Source: Thiohalocapsa sp. PB-PSB1 (GTDB lineage: Bacteria > Pseudomonadota > Gammaproteobacteria > Chromatiales > Chromatiaceae). Taken from it: a DNA stretch of 64,000 bases. The stretch spans positions 496,001 to 560,000 of the forward strand of contig CP050890.1 in the NCBI GenBank assembly GCA_016745215.1. Direction: 5' to 3'. Below are positions 1 to 9,080 of the stretch, piece after piece. Every line of letters starts with the position of its first letter. Within the stretch, counting starts at the first letter, position 1. The position numbers were made by a program, and so were the translations under genes. The notes under the pieces are model-generated. The model was given only the letters and a program-made list of their open reading frames with translations, searched no databases and had not been told where the DNA came from.

Positions 1-464
1 CTCATGGTGGTGTCCTGAGCCTCTAATACCTTGTCAATCGCGATGCTGAGCTTGGACTCTTCCACCAGGATCGCATCCGTCGCGTTTCCGGTATTGAAGC
101 GGATTTCGTCCAGCGCCTGATCGTTGGTCGGATCCGAGACGGCAATGAATAGCCGATTGCCACGCCGGTGGAGGGGGAGTACGCGATGCTTGCGGATCAG
201 CTTTTCATCGACCAGGTTAGACGGCAAGCTCATCAAGTCCACGGCATCCAGATCCAGCAGCGGGATGCCGAATTCCAGCGCAGCCGATACGGCGATGTTG
301 TGGCTGTCGACCAGCTTCTCCTGAACCAGGTATTGAACGAATGGTTGCCGCTTGCGTGCAGCCTCCATGGAGGCACTTTGTGCCTGTTGCTCGCTGAGCA
401 GCTTGTCGACGACTAATCTGCGTGCAAGCCCAGTCGGTTGGATCTGTCGTGTTTCGCTTGCCAT
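1..464 (-). CDS. pilB: Type IV pilus assembly ATPase PilB, N-terminal part (runs off window)
   Basis: Translating the minus strand from the ATG at 464 gives about 154 residues with no stop before the window edge, so the gene is cut at its 3' end. The product begins MASETRQIQPTGLARRLV and continues through the PilB/GspE N-terminal domain (MshEN type), including ALEFGIPLLDLDAVDL near residue 65 and RLFIAVSDPTNDQALDEI near residue 105. PilB is the cytoplasmic hexameric ATPase that powers type IV pilus extension. The Walker motifs lie outside the window and cannot be checked. The N-terminal pattern separates it from PilT, which lacks this domain. A GspE homologue of type II secretion is the main alternative. 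Confidence 0.88.
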   Translation of the reverse strand, partial: MASETRQIQPTGLARRLVVDKLLSEQQAQSASMEAARKRQPFVQYLVQEKLVDSHNIAVSAALEFGIPLLDLDAVDLMSLPSNLVDEKLIRKHRVLPLHRRGNRLFIAVSDPTNDQALDEIRFNTGNATDAILVEESKLSIAIDKVLEAQDTTM

Positions 465-559
465 CGCGTTTTACCTGAGGTTGTCCTTGAGGGGCTGTCC
501 TCGAGGGGTGGTCTTCGCGTCATGCTGTTCCGGCCATGAATGGTATTTCAACTGATCCC

Positions 560-1384
560 TCAACGATTCACGCCGAAGGCAAGTCGAACGTTATTTGCGA
601 CCAGTCCATTATCCTTTTGTTCACTTTCGCTGAGGTAGAATTCCAGGATCGTCTCGCGGTTCAACAGCACCTCTTCGGTGACCTCTTCGGCCAGTTCATT
701 GGCGTGACAGAACACGCTGACGTAGGGTGAATCCGGCTCACGAGGATCGGTAATCCAAAGGTCCGGCGACAGCTTGTCGATGAATCGAAGGAAACCATAG
801 CCCTTATCTGGGAACCATTTCGTACAAACGCCACGAACGCAGGAGCCTGCCTTACCCCATTCGTTGCGCGGCTCGTAGGAGACCGGCAGTAAATCCGGAA
901 TCAAATAGCCAGACCAGAACTCGTCCACTTCCTGTTGCAGTTGACGCGAGATATTTTTGAATGCGATTAGCTCGACGCGACAGCCGCGGTTCTGTAACGC
1001 ATTAACGACCTGAAGGAAATCGCCATCGCCGGTGACCAGAATCACCAAATCCAGTTTTTCGGACTGAAGCATTGCGTCCACCGCCATGTCCAAGTCTGCA
1101 TTGGCCTTGGTGGAGATATTACCGATTTCGTCAGTGTAGCGGCGAACGATTTTCATCGTTACCTTCCAGCCGAAATCACGCACCATTTGTTGGTAGGTTT
1201 TGGATTTCTTGGCGTACTCGAAATCATCACGTGCACGCTCGGAATCATAGGCGATGTAGGTGTTCAGTCGTTGTAGGATTCCATTCTCGCGGGCCGCGAA
1301 GCGCCTCAGTACATCGTAGCGCATCTGATAACCGCCGTTGTAACGAATATTCTCGGCGTCGACATACACGCCGACTCTCTGCAT
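560..1384 (-). CDS. NYN-domain (LabA/DUF88-like) protein fused to a cold-shock-like domain
   Basis: The 274-residue product starts at the ATG at 1384; the longer frame would need an upstream TTG. Residues 1-150 form a NYN (PIN-like) nuclease fold, with acidic positions in VYVDAEN (D9), NADLDMAVD (D97, D99) and VTGDGDF (D120, D122). These are the metal-binding acids of LabA/Limkain-type RNases. Residues 183-270 look like a cold-shock/OB fold: GVCTKWFPDKGYGFLRF resembles the RNP1 motif of CspA, followed by VFCHANEL. A role in RNA cleavage or binding is inferred from the domains. The gene lies 95 bp upstream of pilB on the same strand, with no evident link to pili. Most characterised LabA proteins lack the C-terminal CSD-like part. 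Confidence 0.82.
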   Translation of the reverse strand: MQRVGVYVDAENIRYNGGYQMRYDVLRRFAARENGILQRLNTYIAYDSERARDDFEYAKKSKTYQQMVRDFGWKVTMKIVRRYTDEIGNISTKANADLDMAVDAMLQSEKLDLVILVTGDGDFLQVVNALQNRGCRVELIAFKNISRQLQQEVDEFWSGYLIPDLLPVSYEPRNEWGKAGSCVRGVCTKWFPDKGYGFLRFIDKLSPDLWITDPREPDSPYVSVFCHANELAEEVTEEVLLNRETILEFYLSESEQKDNGLVANNVRLAFGVNR

Positions 1385-1684
1385 GGATGGCAAAACTAAA
1401 GCCTCTCGAATGCTGGGGAATGATAGTTGTATCCTGATGATGCGCCTGTAAAAACGTTCCAGACAACAGGTGCGTTATATTCAGAGCCGCGTCTGCCATA
1501 GTCACGTGCTTCAACGCCGGTAGTATGAACCAAGGTAGGGGTGTCGACGATTTGGCACAAAACCGATGAGTAGAGCGTGGGTAACAATGGAAGGCGGCTG
1601 ACCTGAAATGAGGTCCACCGCCTGTTGGATGTCTACCAACTTAATTTACCGGCTTGATTTACCGGCTTGATTTGCTGGCCTAAC
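1385..1684. other. Intergenic region with a hairpin and 13-bp tandem repeat
   Basis: No gene is visible here. An imperfect inverted repeat at 1593-1622 (GGCGG..ACCT / AGGT..CCGCC) could act as an attenuated terminator for the minus-strand acs gene, but no strong T-run follows. At about 1644-1672 the unit TTTACCGGCTTGA is directly repeated, followed by a degenerate third copy next to the acs stop. Confidence 0.4.
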
Positions 1685-3631
1685 CTACCGGATGGCACGG
1701 TTGCGGATCAAATCTTCCACTACGGTAGGATCTGCCAACGTGGAGGTATCGCCGAGGGCGTCTACCTCGTTGACAGCAATCTTACGCAAAATACGACGCA
1801 TAATCTTACCGGAGCGAGTCTTGGGCAGCCCGGGGGCCCATTGAATGATATCAATGCTTGCGATCGGGCCGATTTCGGTGCGCACCAGATTGATAAGTTC
1901 CTTTTTCAACTCATCGCTCGGCTCGACACCAGCCATCGGTGTGACATAGGCATAGATGCCTTGGCCTTTGATGTCGTGTGCATAACCAACTACCGCGGCT
2001 TCAGCGACCGCCGCATGCAATACCAATGCGGATTCGATTTCGGCCGTTCCCAAGCGGTGGCCGGAAACGTTGAGCACGTCATCGATGCGACCCGTGATCC
2101 AGTAATATCCATCGGCATCGCGGCGCGCGCCATCACCGGAAAAATAATAGCCTGGATACTGTTTGAAGTAGGTGTCGATGAAGCGCTGGTGATCGCCATA
2201 CACGGTGCGCATCTGCGCTGGCCAAGGTCGCGTGATCACCAGTGCTCCCTCGTTTTCACCTTCCAACAGGGTGCCCTCGGCAGCATCCACCAGTGCCGGT
2301 ACGACACCGAAAAATGGCCTTGTCGCCGAGCCTGGCTTGAGTGGAATTGCACCTGGCAGCGGTGTGATCAGATGCCCGCCGGTCTCAGTTTGCCACCAGG
2401 TATCGACGATTGGACAGCGGCCATCACCGACGACATTGTAATACCATTCCCAGGCTTCTGGATTAATCGGCTCGCCAACTGAACCCAGTATGCGCAGCGA
2501 ACTGCGCGAGGTTTGCTTGACCGGCTCATCTCCAGCACGCATCAGTGAGCGGATTGCCGTGGGTGCCGTATAAAAGATCGACACATTGTGTTTGTCAACC
2601 ACCTGCCAGAAACGCGACATATCCGGGTAGTTTGGAATGCCCTCGAACATCAGCGAGATGGCGCCGTTTGCCAAAGGCCCATAGACGATGTAGGTATGGC
2701 CGGTGACCCAGCCTACGTCGGCAGTACACCAGTATACTTCGCCTTCCTGATAGTCGAAGGTGTATTTATGCGTCATCGCGGCGAATACCAGATAGCCTCC
2801 GGTAGTGTGCAATACGCCTTTCGGGGTGCCGGTGGAACCGGATGTGTAGAGGATGAACAGAGGATCTTCGGCATCCATTGGCTCCGGCTCACACTCGGCG
2901 GCTGCACCGGCCATAGCCTCGTGATACCAGACATCACGACCTTCGGTCCAGGCCACGTCACCACCGGTGCGACGTATCACGATACAGGTCTCGACGCTTG
3001 GACATTCTTGCAATGCTTTATCGGCATTTTTCTTCAACGGCACATGGCGGCCACCGCGCACGCTCTCGTCAGCGGTGATCAGCATCTTGCAGTCAGAATC
3101 GTTCACCCGGTCGCGCAGCGAGTCCGGCGAGAAACCACCGAAGACGATGGAGTGAACCGCGCCGATGCGGGTGCAGGCAAGCATCGCCACACTGGCCTCC
3201 AAAATCATCGGCATGTAGATGCAGACGCGGTCACCTTTCTCGATTCCCCGCGCTTTCATCACATTCGCCAGCTTACATACCTCGGTGTGCAGTTCGCGAT
3301 AGGTGATTTTTCGATCTTCGTTAGGATCATCGCCTTCCCAGATCAGCGCGATTTGGTCGCCGCGTGTGTTCAGGTGTCGGTCTAGACAATTATAGGAGAC
3401 GTTGAGTTTACCGCCCTCGAACCAGCGGATGTGAAGATCGTCCGCATCGTAGCTATAGTCAGCCACCTTGTCCCATTTCTTGAACCAGGTAACGAATTCA
3501 TCGGCATACTCACCCCAGAATCCCTCCGGATCATCGACCGACCGCTGATACATGCGCAGATAAGTTTCCTCGTCGATGTGCGCTTTGGCGGCGATGTTGG
3601 CAGGGATAGGATAGATTTTCGAATCGGACAC
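1685..3631 (-). CDS. acs: Acetyl-CoA synthetase (AMP-forming)
   Basis: The 648-residue product is the expected length for Acs, which converts acetate, ATP and CoA to acetyl-CoA, AMP and PPi in the cytoplasm. The GTG start at 3631 gives the family N-terminus MSDSKIYPIP and is preceded by AGGAGA at good spacing. The ANL-superfamily P-loop YTSGSTGTPKG is at 262-272, the YWCTADVGWVTGHTY block follows, and the C-terminal PKTRSGKIMRR carries the catalytic lysine (near residue 610) that is reversibly acetylated in this family. It is monocistronic and divergent from xerC, with 166 bp between them. No partner acetylation genes are nearby. Confidence 0.97.
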   Translation of the reverse strand: MSDSKIYPIPANIAAKAHIDEETYLRMYQRSVDDPEGFWGEYADEFVTWFKKWDKVADYSYDADDLHIRWFEGGKLNVSYNCLDRHLNTRGDQIALIWEGDDPNEDRKITYRELHTEVCKLANVMKARGIEKGDRVCIYMPMILEASVAMLACTRIGAVHSIVFGGFSPDSLRDRVNDSDCKMLITADESVRGGRHVPLKKNADKALQECPSVETCIVIRRTGGDVAWTEGRDVWYHEAMAGAAAECEPEPMDAEDPLFILYTSGSTGTPKGVLHTTGGYLVFAAMTHKYTFDYQEGEVYWCTADVGWVTGHTYIVYGPLANGAISLMFEGIPNYPDMSRFWQVVDKHNVSIFYTAPTAIRSLMRAGDEPVKQTSRSSLRILGSVGEPINPEAWEWYYNVVGDGRCPIVDTWWQTETGGHLITPLPGAIPLKPGSATRPFFGVVPALVDAAEGTLLEGENEGALVITRPWPAQMRTVYGDHQRFIDTYFKQYPGYYFSGDGARRDADGYYWITGRIDDVLNVSGHRLGTAEIESALVLHAAVAEAAVVGYAHDIKGQGIYAYVTPMAGVEPSDELKKELINLVRTEIGPIASIDIIQWAPGLPKTRSGKIMRRILRKIAVNEVDALGDTSTLADPTVVEDLIRNRAIR

Positions 3632-3797
3632 GTTTTGTCTCCTAAGATGGTGGTGGTTAGTATTGTCGGCGGCGGCTTCCTTGCCGACTTAGGGACTATA
3701 GATTGCAAGCGCTGAAATCTAAACCCTTTGAAGCACGCTTACCAGTCTCCGCAGCAACCGATTCACACATCGATAGAGCACTTTATAAGAGCTTGAT

Positions 3798-4766
3798 ATG
3801 TCTCCCGACTCCACATGCAAACAAGATTCCAGGCCAACCGACACGCAGGATATCGATCACATCATGGATGCCTTTTTAGAGCATTTAGCTTGCGAACGAC
3901 GCGTATCGCCTCATACTATCAGCAATTATCGGCGGGACTTGTCGCGAATGGTCGACTTTTTGCGCAATCATGGCCTAACACATTGGGCAGACTTGCGCGA
4001 GGCCGATGTGCGTCGCCATCTCGCCGAGCGGCACCAAGCCGGTTTGGCTGGCCGCAGCCTAAGTCGTGAGTTATCTTCTCTACGCAGCCTATTCGAGTAT
4101 TTACTGCGCGAGGGCCTAGCCAAACAAAATCCCGCCCGCGACGTGCGCGCGCCGAAGAGTAGTCGTACTCTGCCTGATACCTTCGACGCCGACCAAATCA
4201 ACGCATTGATTGATGCCGGTCCGGACCAGGGCGGCGATCGCAATCCGCTGAGTTTGCGCGATACGGCCATGGTGGAACTGTTCTATTCTTCTGGATTGCG
4301 CTTGGCGGAGCTGATTGCGGTGAATCTGGGCGACATCGATCCTGCCGATGCTATGTTGACAGTCATCGGCAAAGGGGCAAAGACTCGCCGCGTACCGGTG
4401 GGTTCGGCGGCCCTGCAGGCAATCCATGCCTGGCTCGCAGTGCGCGGTTTGCTCGCCAACGACGATGAAACAGCTCTGTTCGTAAGTTCTCGCGGCAACC
4501 GTATTCATCCTCGTACCGTACAAATGCGCCTCCAGCAATGGGCGCAGGTGCGCGGCGCCAGTCGCGATCTGCATCCACACTTATTGCGCCATTCCTTTGC
4601 CAGTCATTTGCTGGAATCGTCCGGGGATTTACGCGCGGTGCAAGAATTGCTCGGCCATGCCGACATCGGTACAACCCAGATCTACACCCATCTGGACTTC
4701 CAACATCTGGCCCAGGTCTATGACCAGGCGCATCCGAGGGCGCGTCGTAAACGTTCTAGCGACTGA
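3798..4766 (+). CDS. xerC: Tyrosine recombinase XerC
   Basis: This 322-residue tyrosine recombinase has an N-terminal SAM-like core-binding domain (about 24-110) and a C-terminal catalytic domain. All catalytic residues are present: R168 in SGLRLAEL, K192 in GKGAKTRR, H261 and R264 in HPHLLRHSF, H287 in LLGHADIGTT and nucleophile Y296 in YTHLD. The C-terminal AHPRA tail is typical of XerC rather than XerD. XerC with XerD resolves chromosome dimers at dif near the septum. It lacks the extra insertion that marks integron integrases and lies 11 kb from the cassette cluster, so it is unlikely to be an IntI. An earlier in-frame start is not excluded. Confidence 0.93.
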   Translation: MSPDSTCKQDSRPTDTQDIDHIMDAFLEHLACERRVSPHTISNYRRDLSRMVDFLRNHGLTHWADLREADVRRHLAERHQAGLAGRSLSRELSSLRSLFEYLLREGLAKQNPARDVRAPKSSRTLPDTFDADQINALIDAGPDQGGDRNPLSLRDTAMVELFYSSGLRLAELIAVNLGDIDPADAMLTVIGKGAKTRRVPVGSAALQAIHAWLAVRGLLANDDETALFVSSRGNRIHPRTVQMRLQQWAQVRGASRDLHPHLLRHSFASHLLESSGDLRAVQELLGHADIGTTQIYTHLDFQHLAQVYDQAHPRARRKRSSD

Positions 4767-5266
4767 CAGATATCGTCTGATTCGCTGGAGAGCGGAGACG
4801 GGTGGTAAGGATAGAATTAGGGATCAAAATCGGCTGTAGCGCGTCTGCGAAATCTCTGATCTGGGTATCTAGAAGATGGTGATTTCGATGACAAGCCTTC
4901 GATGACGACCCATGGTTGTCCAGTCTCTGCTGTCCAGTCTCCGCTCCACAGTCTCTGATCCAGTCTCTGATCCAGTCTCTGAAAATGAGCGTCATGCGCG
5001 ATTCTGCTCGTCACGCGCAAGTGATACAGAGATGCCCTGGACCAAAACATTGACCTGGAACCTATTCACTTCGTGGCACTTCAGGGTTCATCCTGCTGCT
5101 GCGAGGCTTTTGAATACCACGTATAAAATAAAGTTTCCATTGTTAATTTTTGTCTTGCCTTGATCTAGGTCAGCGTGTGAATCTGTGGTTGGTGTTGACA
5201 AGCTATACATCCTACCAGCCTCGGATAGTCCTGCTGACAATTTCCTAAACTAGCGAGGAAAGACCA
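4767..5266. repeat. Non-coding spacer with CAGTCTCTG direct repeats
   Basis: No convincing gene lies between xerC and the fasciclin gene. At about 4918-4982 the words CCAGTCTC and CAGTCTCTGATC recur five to six times in a row; the last three copies are near-perfect 12-bp tandems. Spacing and unit length do not fit CRISPR. The sequence becomes AT-rich from about 5110, which is consistent with the promoter region of the gene at 5267. Confidence 0.55.
5160..5173 (+). promoter_or_regulatory. Candidate FNR/Anr-type box
   Basis: TTGATCTAGGTCAG matches one half-site of the FNR consensus TTGAT-N4-ATCAA exactly and the other partly. It lies about 95 bp upstream of the fasciclin-protein ATG, and a TTGACA hexamer follows at 5195-5200. 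No clear -10 box was found at the right spacing. Oxygen-responsive control is only a suggestion. Confidence 0.3.
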
Positions 5267-5893
5267 ATGTCCGATCCAGTGAAGCGTACAAACTATGGTC
5301 CTATTGCCTTCTTCGGGCTCGCAATGGCTTTGGGCCCCCTGGCTGCTCTCAGCTTTGGTACGCGCTATGCGGATGAAGAGACCTGGGAGCGCGCCAATGC
5401 AGGTCTGGAGAGCTACGAACCGGCAAAACCCTTAGCCGAATATGGTCCGTCCGGTGAGAACCTAGCAATTCCTGAATATGCAAAAAATAAGAATGTAATG
5501 GATCTACTGGCCAGCGCCGGCGTATTCCAAACCTTCGAACAAGCGGTGAGAGCAGCAGGTCTAGATTCCAAGCTCGCGGACTCTAGCGGATACACCTTAT
5601 TCGTACCGAGTGATGAAGCATTTGCTCATATGCCCGAAGAAGAGCGAAATGCAATATTGACAGATCCGAAGGCGCTGGCAACATTTCTTGACAGTCACGT
5701 CATCCCAGGTCGCTACACAGCTACCGACCTTATCAATATGCGAGAAGCACAGACCCTGGCAGGAGCTTCAATCGATGTTGGCCCTTCCACTCGCTACAAT
5801 GGACATGTAGGAATTGGCGGTGCAGAAGTCATCAAGACTGATCTGCTTGCATCAAATGGTATCGTGCACGTCGTGGATCGCGTCATCCGGTAA
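5267..5893 (+). CDS. Membrane-anchored or exported fasciclin (FAS1) domain protein
   Basis: The product has 208 residues, with a hydrophobic N-terminal segment at about 12-30 (an uncleaved anchor or signal peptide). A single FAS1 domain spans about 76-208. The FAS1 H1 motif is seen as YTLFVPSDEAF (109-119) and H2 as NGIVHVVDRVI at the very end. FAS1 proteins mediate cell-surface adhesion, and in phototrophs and archaea some are induced by stress or carbon status; the role here is unknown. A good ribosome site (GAGGAAAG) precedes the ATG. The gene is monocistronic and closed by a strong terminator at 5965. Its composition is more AT-rich than that of xerC. Confidence 0.88.
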   Translation: MSDPVKRTNYGPIAFFGLAMALGPLAALSFGTRYADEETWERANAGLESYEPAKPLAEYGPSGENLAIPEYAKNKNVMDLLASAGVFQTFEQAVRAAGLDSKLADSSGYTLFVPSDEAFAHMPEEERNAILTDPKALATFLDSHVIPGRYTATDLINMREAQTLAGASIDVGPSTRYNGHVGIGGAEVIKTDLLASNGIVHVVDRVIR

Positions 5894-5964
5894 CGATTCA
5901 TACGGTGGTATAGGTCTAATTAGCCTCACAATCGATACTCAACTCGTACAAGAGTAAAATTCTC

Positions 5965-6000
5965 AAGGCCTAGGTGTAATAACACCTGGGCCTTTTATTT
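5965..6000 (+). terminator. Rho-independent terminator of the fasciclin gene
   Basis: AAGGCCTAGGTGT and ACACCTGGGCCTT pair across a four-base loop with one mismatch region, and TTTTATTT follows. The position, 72 bp after the stop codon, fits the fasciclin transcript. Confidence 0.85.
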
Positions 6001-6009
6001 GCCCTGGAC

Positions 6010-6143
6010 AGGCCTTGTTCATAAGCTCGGCCAAGACTCAGGGTTAACCTCCAGAGCAACCGTATTTTAAATTTAAAAACCAAGTCTTACGGACAATCCC
6101 CAAGCACATGCCGGTCAGTTGGTCGGAGTTACGAACAAGGCCC
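6010..6143. mobile_element. Palindromic repeat family B, copy 1
   Basis: The ends are inverted repeats: GGCCTTGTTCATAAGCTC on the left and GAGTTACGAACAAGGCC on the right. The middle contains TTTTAAATTTAAAA. It is about 134 bp with no coding capacity, as expected of a MITE. The same ends and core recur in opposite orientation at 7762-7893, and a half copy lies at 56301-56358. Confidence 0.65.
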
Positions 6144-6442
6144 TTAGGCGTGATAAAGCGAATTTCTTAACCATCATCTTACGAATACGTTTGACAGGCT
6201 TTTGCAGATCACTTCGAATTGCCGTGCCAAATGCCATGCCTCTAGCCGCGAAGACGCAGAAGGCTGTCACTTCGCCTGACATATTTTCTCGGAAAGTTTT
6301 TACGCCGTTCTTAGTCCTGAGGCGGTTTGCAGTCGCGCTCGTCATCGATAACCCACGATGAGCGATCAGGATTTCGAAGACGACAATGACAAACAGCAGA
6401 AACGGTGGCGGAACATCCGCGCCTCCTCACTCGCTCGTCAAT

Positions 6443-6483
6443 CTGGCGCCATTTGGTATATTTCTCTCTGGCAATCGCCTAAA
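6443..6483. mobile_element. MITE-like family A, right end only (copy 1)
   Basis: CTGGCGCCATTTGGTATATTTCTC followed by GGCAATCGCCTAA matches the right end of the complete copies at 7403-7580 and 19464-19621. The left half is not recognisable, so this is a truncated copy. Confidence 0.55.
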
Positions 6484-7402
6484 TCTAAGAGATAAAGCAC
6501 AAAATACGGGATGGTAAATGTCGATGTACACTCTCAAAAGCTGGGTGTAACCCGCCCAGCACTACCTGATAGAGAACTGGGATGGAGAACTGGGATAGAG
6601 AACTGGGATCGGGAGGCGGAATCGGGATGATAAAGACATGACGTCAGAGCACAAAAAATTTGACGTTCACTATGCGCTGTCCTTAACTACATGCTGCCTT
6701 TAAAGAATGATGCCGCCTAGCGCAGAGACGTAGAGTGCGCGAAAGCGAGTGCATCGATTTTTCCGGGTTCTCTGCCTCTCTGCGGTGAATCAAACTTCTT
6801 TCAGTAAGCATTTGGACGAGTAAAGTGAACAGTCTATGAAGGCAGCACCCGAGCAGTAGGCTGTCGAATTGTGCTGAGTTTTGATGCCAAACCGATTCCG
6901 GGTCTTAGATTGCTTCATCGAACGCCCTGGGGAAGCCTCATCGGTGTCGGGGTCGCTATCGGAATCGGAATCGAATCCGCTCATCAATCAAAGCAGCCAG
7001 CTCGATACTAGGGTGTCCAATTTGGCCTTCTTCACGCACTTTTCGCTCCTGCAGATCTGTGTGCAGCGCATGGATAGACGGAGGGCGTAAGGCGTTGATA
7101 TATAGCTGAATACAGTTCAGTCGGTGATGCAGGGAAACTGTGTGAGTCGGGCCAAGCCAGGACCGGCCAAATTGAACTACCTAGCTCGATACCAATCCCT
7201 AATGTTGACCTTGACACCGATCCCGACACCGACTAAGCATCCATAAACCGGGAAGCGCTTGTTTTAGTGAGACGGCAGATTTCGACAGCCTACCCGAGCA
7301 GCATGAACAATGCTGTTGGCAAAATAGAATTAGGCAAAACGCGAAGATGAGCTCTGTCAAACCAGAGCCCGTCTTTGCACTTCTCGCGCATTTCATCATT
7401 CT

Positions 7403-7580
7403 TAAGCGATTTCTATTGAGAAATAGACCGTTTGAGACCACCCGAGACCACTTGGCTTGTCTTCTGATCCGCCTCGACGTCGCGGAGGCTCGCCCACAGA
7501 GTAGGGCAGCTTACCGCTTCGCGGAGTTGAACCAAGAACCGCGGCGCCAGTTGGTACATTTCTCTGCGGCAATCGCCTTA
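7403..7580. mobile_element. MITE-like family A, full copy 2
   Basis: The element is bounded by AAGCGATTTCTATTGAGAAA (left) and TTTCTCTGCGGCAATCGCC (right), which are imperfect inverted repeats. Inside are TAGACC, ACTTGGCTTGTCTTC and GGCGCCAGTTGGTA, shared with copies at 19464 and 40279. It is about 178 bp and non-coding. Confidence 0.7.
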
Positions 7581-7761
7581 TATTTCAGTGTCCTTTGAAG
7601 ATGCTTTGTTTGATTGTGCAAGGTTTTCCAGGTCAGGCCCTGGGGCCGCAGAAGCCGGGGCAGGCTCAGGAAGGGGCTGGGTAGTTTACATCCTACTGTG
7701 GTAGAGGGATGTAATGATGAAGAATTCTACTGTGTAGTCATAGTTGTCAGAATTAATTTTC

Positions 7762-7893
7762 AGGCCTTGTTCATAACTCCGACTAACTGACCAGCATGTG
7801 CCTGGGGCTTTTCCGTAGGACTCTGTTTTTAAATTTAAATACTGTGGGGTTAGAGGTTGACTCTAAGTCTTGGCCGAGCTTGCAAACATGGCC
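7762..7893. mobile_element. Palindromic repeat family B, copy 2 (inverted relative to copy 1)
   Basis: GGCCTTGTTCATAACTCC at the left, GTTTTTAAATTTAAATAC in the middle and CTTGGCCGAGCTTGCAAAC near the right match copy 1 read on the opposite strand. The right terminus is more diverged (CAAACATGGCC instead of GAACAAGGCC). Confidence 0.62.
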
Positions 7894-7988
7894 AATTTTC
7901 ATCAACCAAAGCGTTTTCAATCTGACGTCGGCGAAGGGGTTATGAACCCCATCGCGCGGAGAGATGTCCGCATGAACATCAGTCTGTA

Positions 7989-9080
7989 TCAGTTATTCTG
8001 AATGACGATGCGCGGGAATTTTGCAGCATAGTCCTTGGCTTGTAATGAAAGCTTCGCCGCTGTCTTACGCGCAATCTCGCGATAAATTTGACTGATACGG
8101 GAATCCGGATCGGCAACCACGCTCGGTTTTCCGCTGTCAGTCTCCTGACGGATGGTGATGTCGAGCGGCAATGCACCAAGTAAATCGATACCGAACTGAT
8201 CCGACATGGCAGAGCCGCCACCCTCGCCGAAGATGTGTTCCTCATGGCCACATTTGGAACAGATATGGATGCTCATATTCTCGACAACCCCCAGTACTGG
8301 GACCTCGACCTTCTGGAACATCTTTAGGCCTTTACGGGCGTCGAGTAGGGCAATGTCTTGCGGTGTGGTGACGATTACCGCACCGGATACCGGCACCTTC
8401 TGTGCTAGTGTCAGCTGGGTGTCGCCGGTGCCAGGGGGAAGGTCGATTACTAGATAATCGAGGTTAGACCAGTTGGTATCGTTGAGTAGCTGTTCCAATG
8501 CCTGGGTGACCATCGGACCGCGCCAGATCATCGGGGTTTCTTCATCAATCAAGAAGCCAATCGACATGGCTTGCAGATGATAACTATTCATCGGCTCCAG
8601 GCTTTTGCCGTCCTTGGATTCGGGCTTACCGGTGATGCCAAGCATGCGCGGTTGCGATGGACCGTAAATATCGGCATCCAGTACACCTACTTTGGCGCCC
8701 TCAGCGGACAAGGCGAGTGCTAAATTGACCGCAGTGGTGGATTTTCCGACACCGCCTTTGCCAGATGCGACTGCGATGATATTTTTAATATTGTCGATGG
8801 GTTTGAGCGACTTCTGTACCGAATGTGCTTTGATCTCCCAGGAGATATCGACTTGTGCCATGGCCACTCCAGGCATGGCTTCGATTTTCTCTTTTAGTGC
8901 CGCGCTGATGGTTTCTAGGATGCCGTTGGCCGGAAAGCCGAGCGTCACCTTTACTCGAACCTGATCGCCTTCGATATTGATTTCTTTGACCAGTTTGGTC
9001 GAAATCAAATCCCGGTTCAGGTGTGGCTCGATGTATTCTTTAATGGTAGCCTCGACGGCTTCTTTCGTTAACTCGGACAT
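7989..9080 (-). CDS. apbC: Mrp/ApbC iron-sulfur cluster carrier ATPase
   Basis: This 363-residue protein of the Mrp/NBP35 family carries and delivers Fe-S clusters in the cytoplasm. Residues 1-85 form the DUF59/MIP18-like N-terminal domain. The deviant Walker A SGKGGVGKST lies at 106-115, the switch region DADIYGPSQP follows at 135-144, and VIDLPPGTGD at 211-220 is the family signature. C274 and C277 (ICSKCG) form the CxxC that binds a bridging [4Fe-4S] cluster at the dimer interface. The start at 9080 is preferred because it gives the family N-terminus MSELTKEAVEATIKEY; the frame stays open upstream to 9374, but that extension looks non-coding. It is a single gene flanked by a repeat block and a gene-free spacer. 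Confidence 0.95.
   Translation of the reverse strand: MSELTKEAVEATIKEYIEPHLNRDLISTKLVKEINIEGDQVRVKVTLGFPANGILETISAALKEKIEAMPGVAMAQVDISWEIKAHSVQKSLKPIDNIKNIIAVASGKGGVGKSTTAVNLALALSAEGAKVGVLDADIYGPSQPRMLGITGKPESKDGKSLEPMNSYHLQAMSIGFLIDEETPMIWRGPMVTQALEQLLNDTNWSNLDYLVIDLPPGTGDTQLTLAQKVPVSGAVIVTTPQDIALLDARKGLKMFQKVEVPVLGVVENMSIHICSKCGHEEHIFGEGGGSAMSDQFGIDLLGALPLDITIRQETDSGKPSVVADPDSRISQIYREIARKTAAKLSLQAKDYAAKFPRIVIQNN

Larger units (their letters stand above)
5894..7988. other. 2-kb gene-free block made of dispersed repeats
   Basis: No ORF here has recognisable protein features. The block holds the fasciclin terminator, two copies of palindromic family B (6010-6143, 7762-7893), a partial and a full copy of MITE-like family A (6443-6483, 7403-7580), and simple GATCGG/GGAATC sequence at about 6600-6625, 6936-6978 and 7196-7232. 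A stretch at 6700-6860 (CGCAGAGACG, CTCTCTGCGGTGAATC, GAAGGCAGCACC) recurs near 50.9, 51.6, 57.4, 57.9 and 63.7 kb. The piece at 6150-6360 between repeats is unexplained. Confidence 0.6.

Noticed and set aside
3798..4766. xerC as the integron integrase for the cassette cluster
   Set aside because: It has XerC features (AHPRA tail), lacks the IntI-specific insertion, and lies 11 kb away next to acs.
4912..4982. CRISPR-like direct repeats
   Set aside because: Units are 9-12 bp and contiguous, without 30-bp spacers or cas genes. It is a simple tandem repeat. The same holds for 56177-56223 and 56561-56597.
6119..6361. Overlapping 76-80 codon ORFs on both strands
   Set aside because: They begin in the family B repeat and show no family features on either strand.
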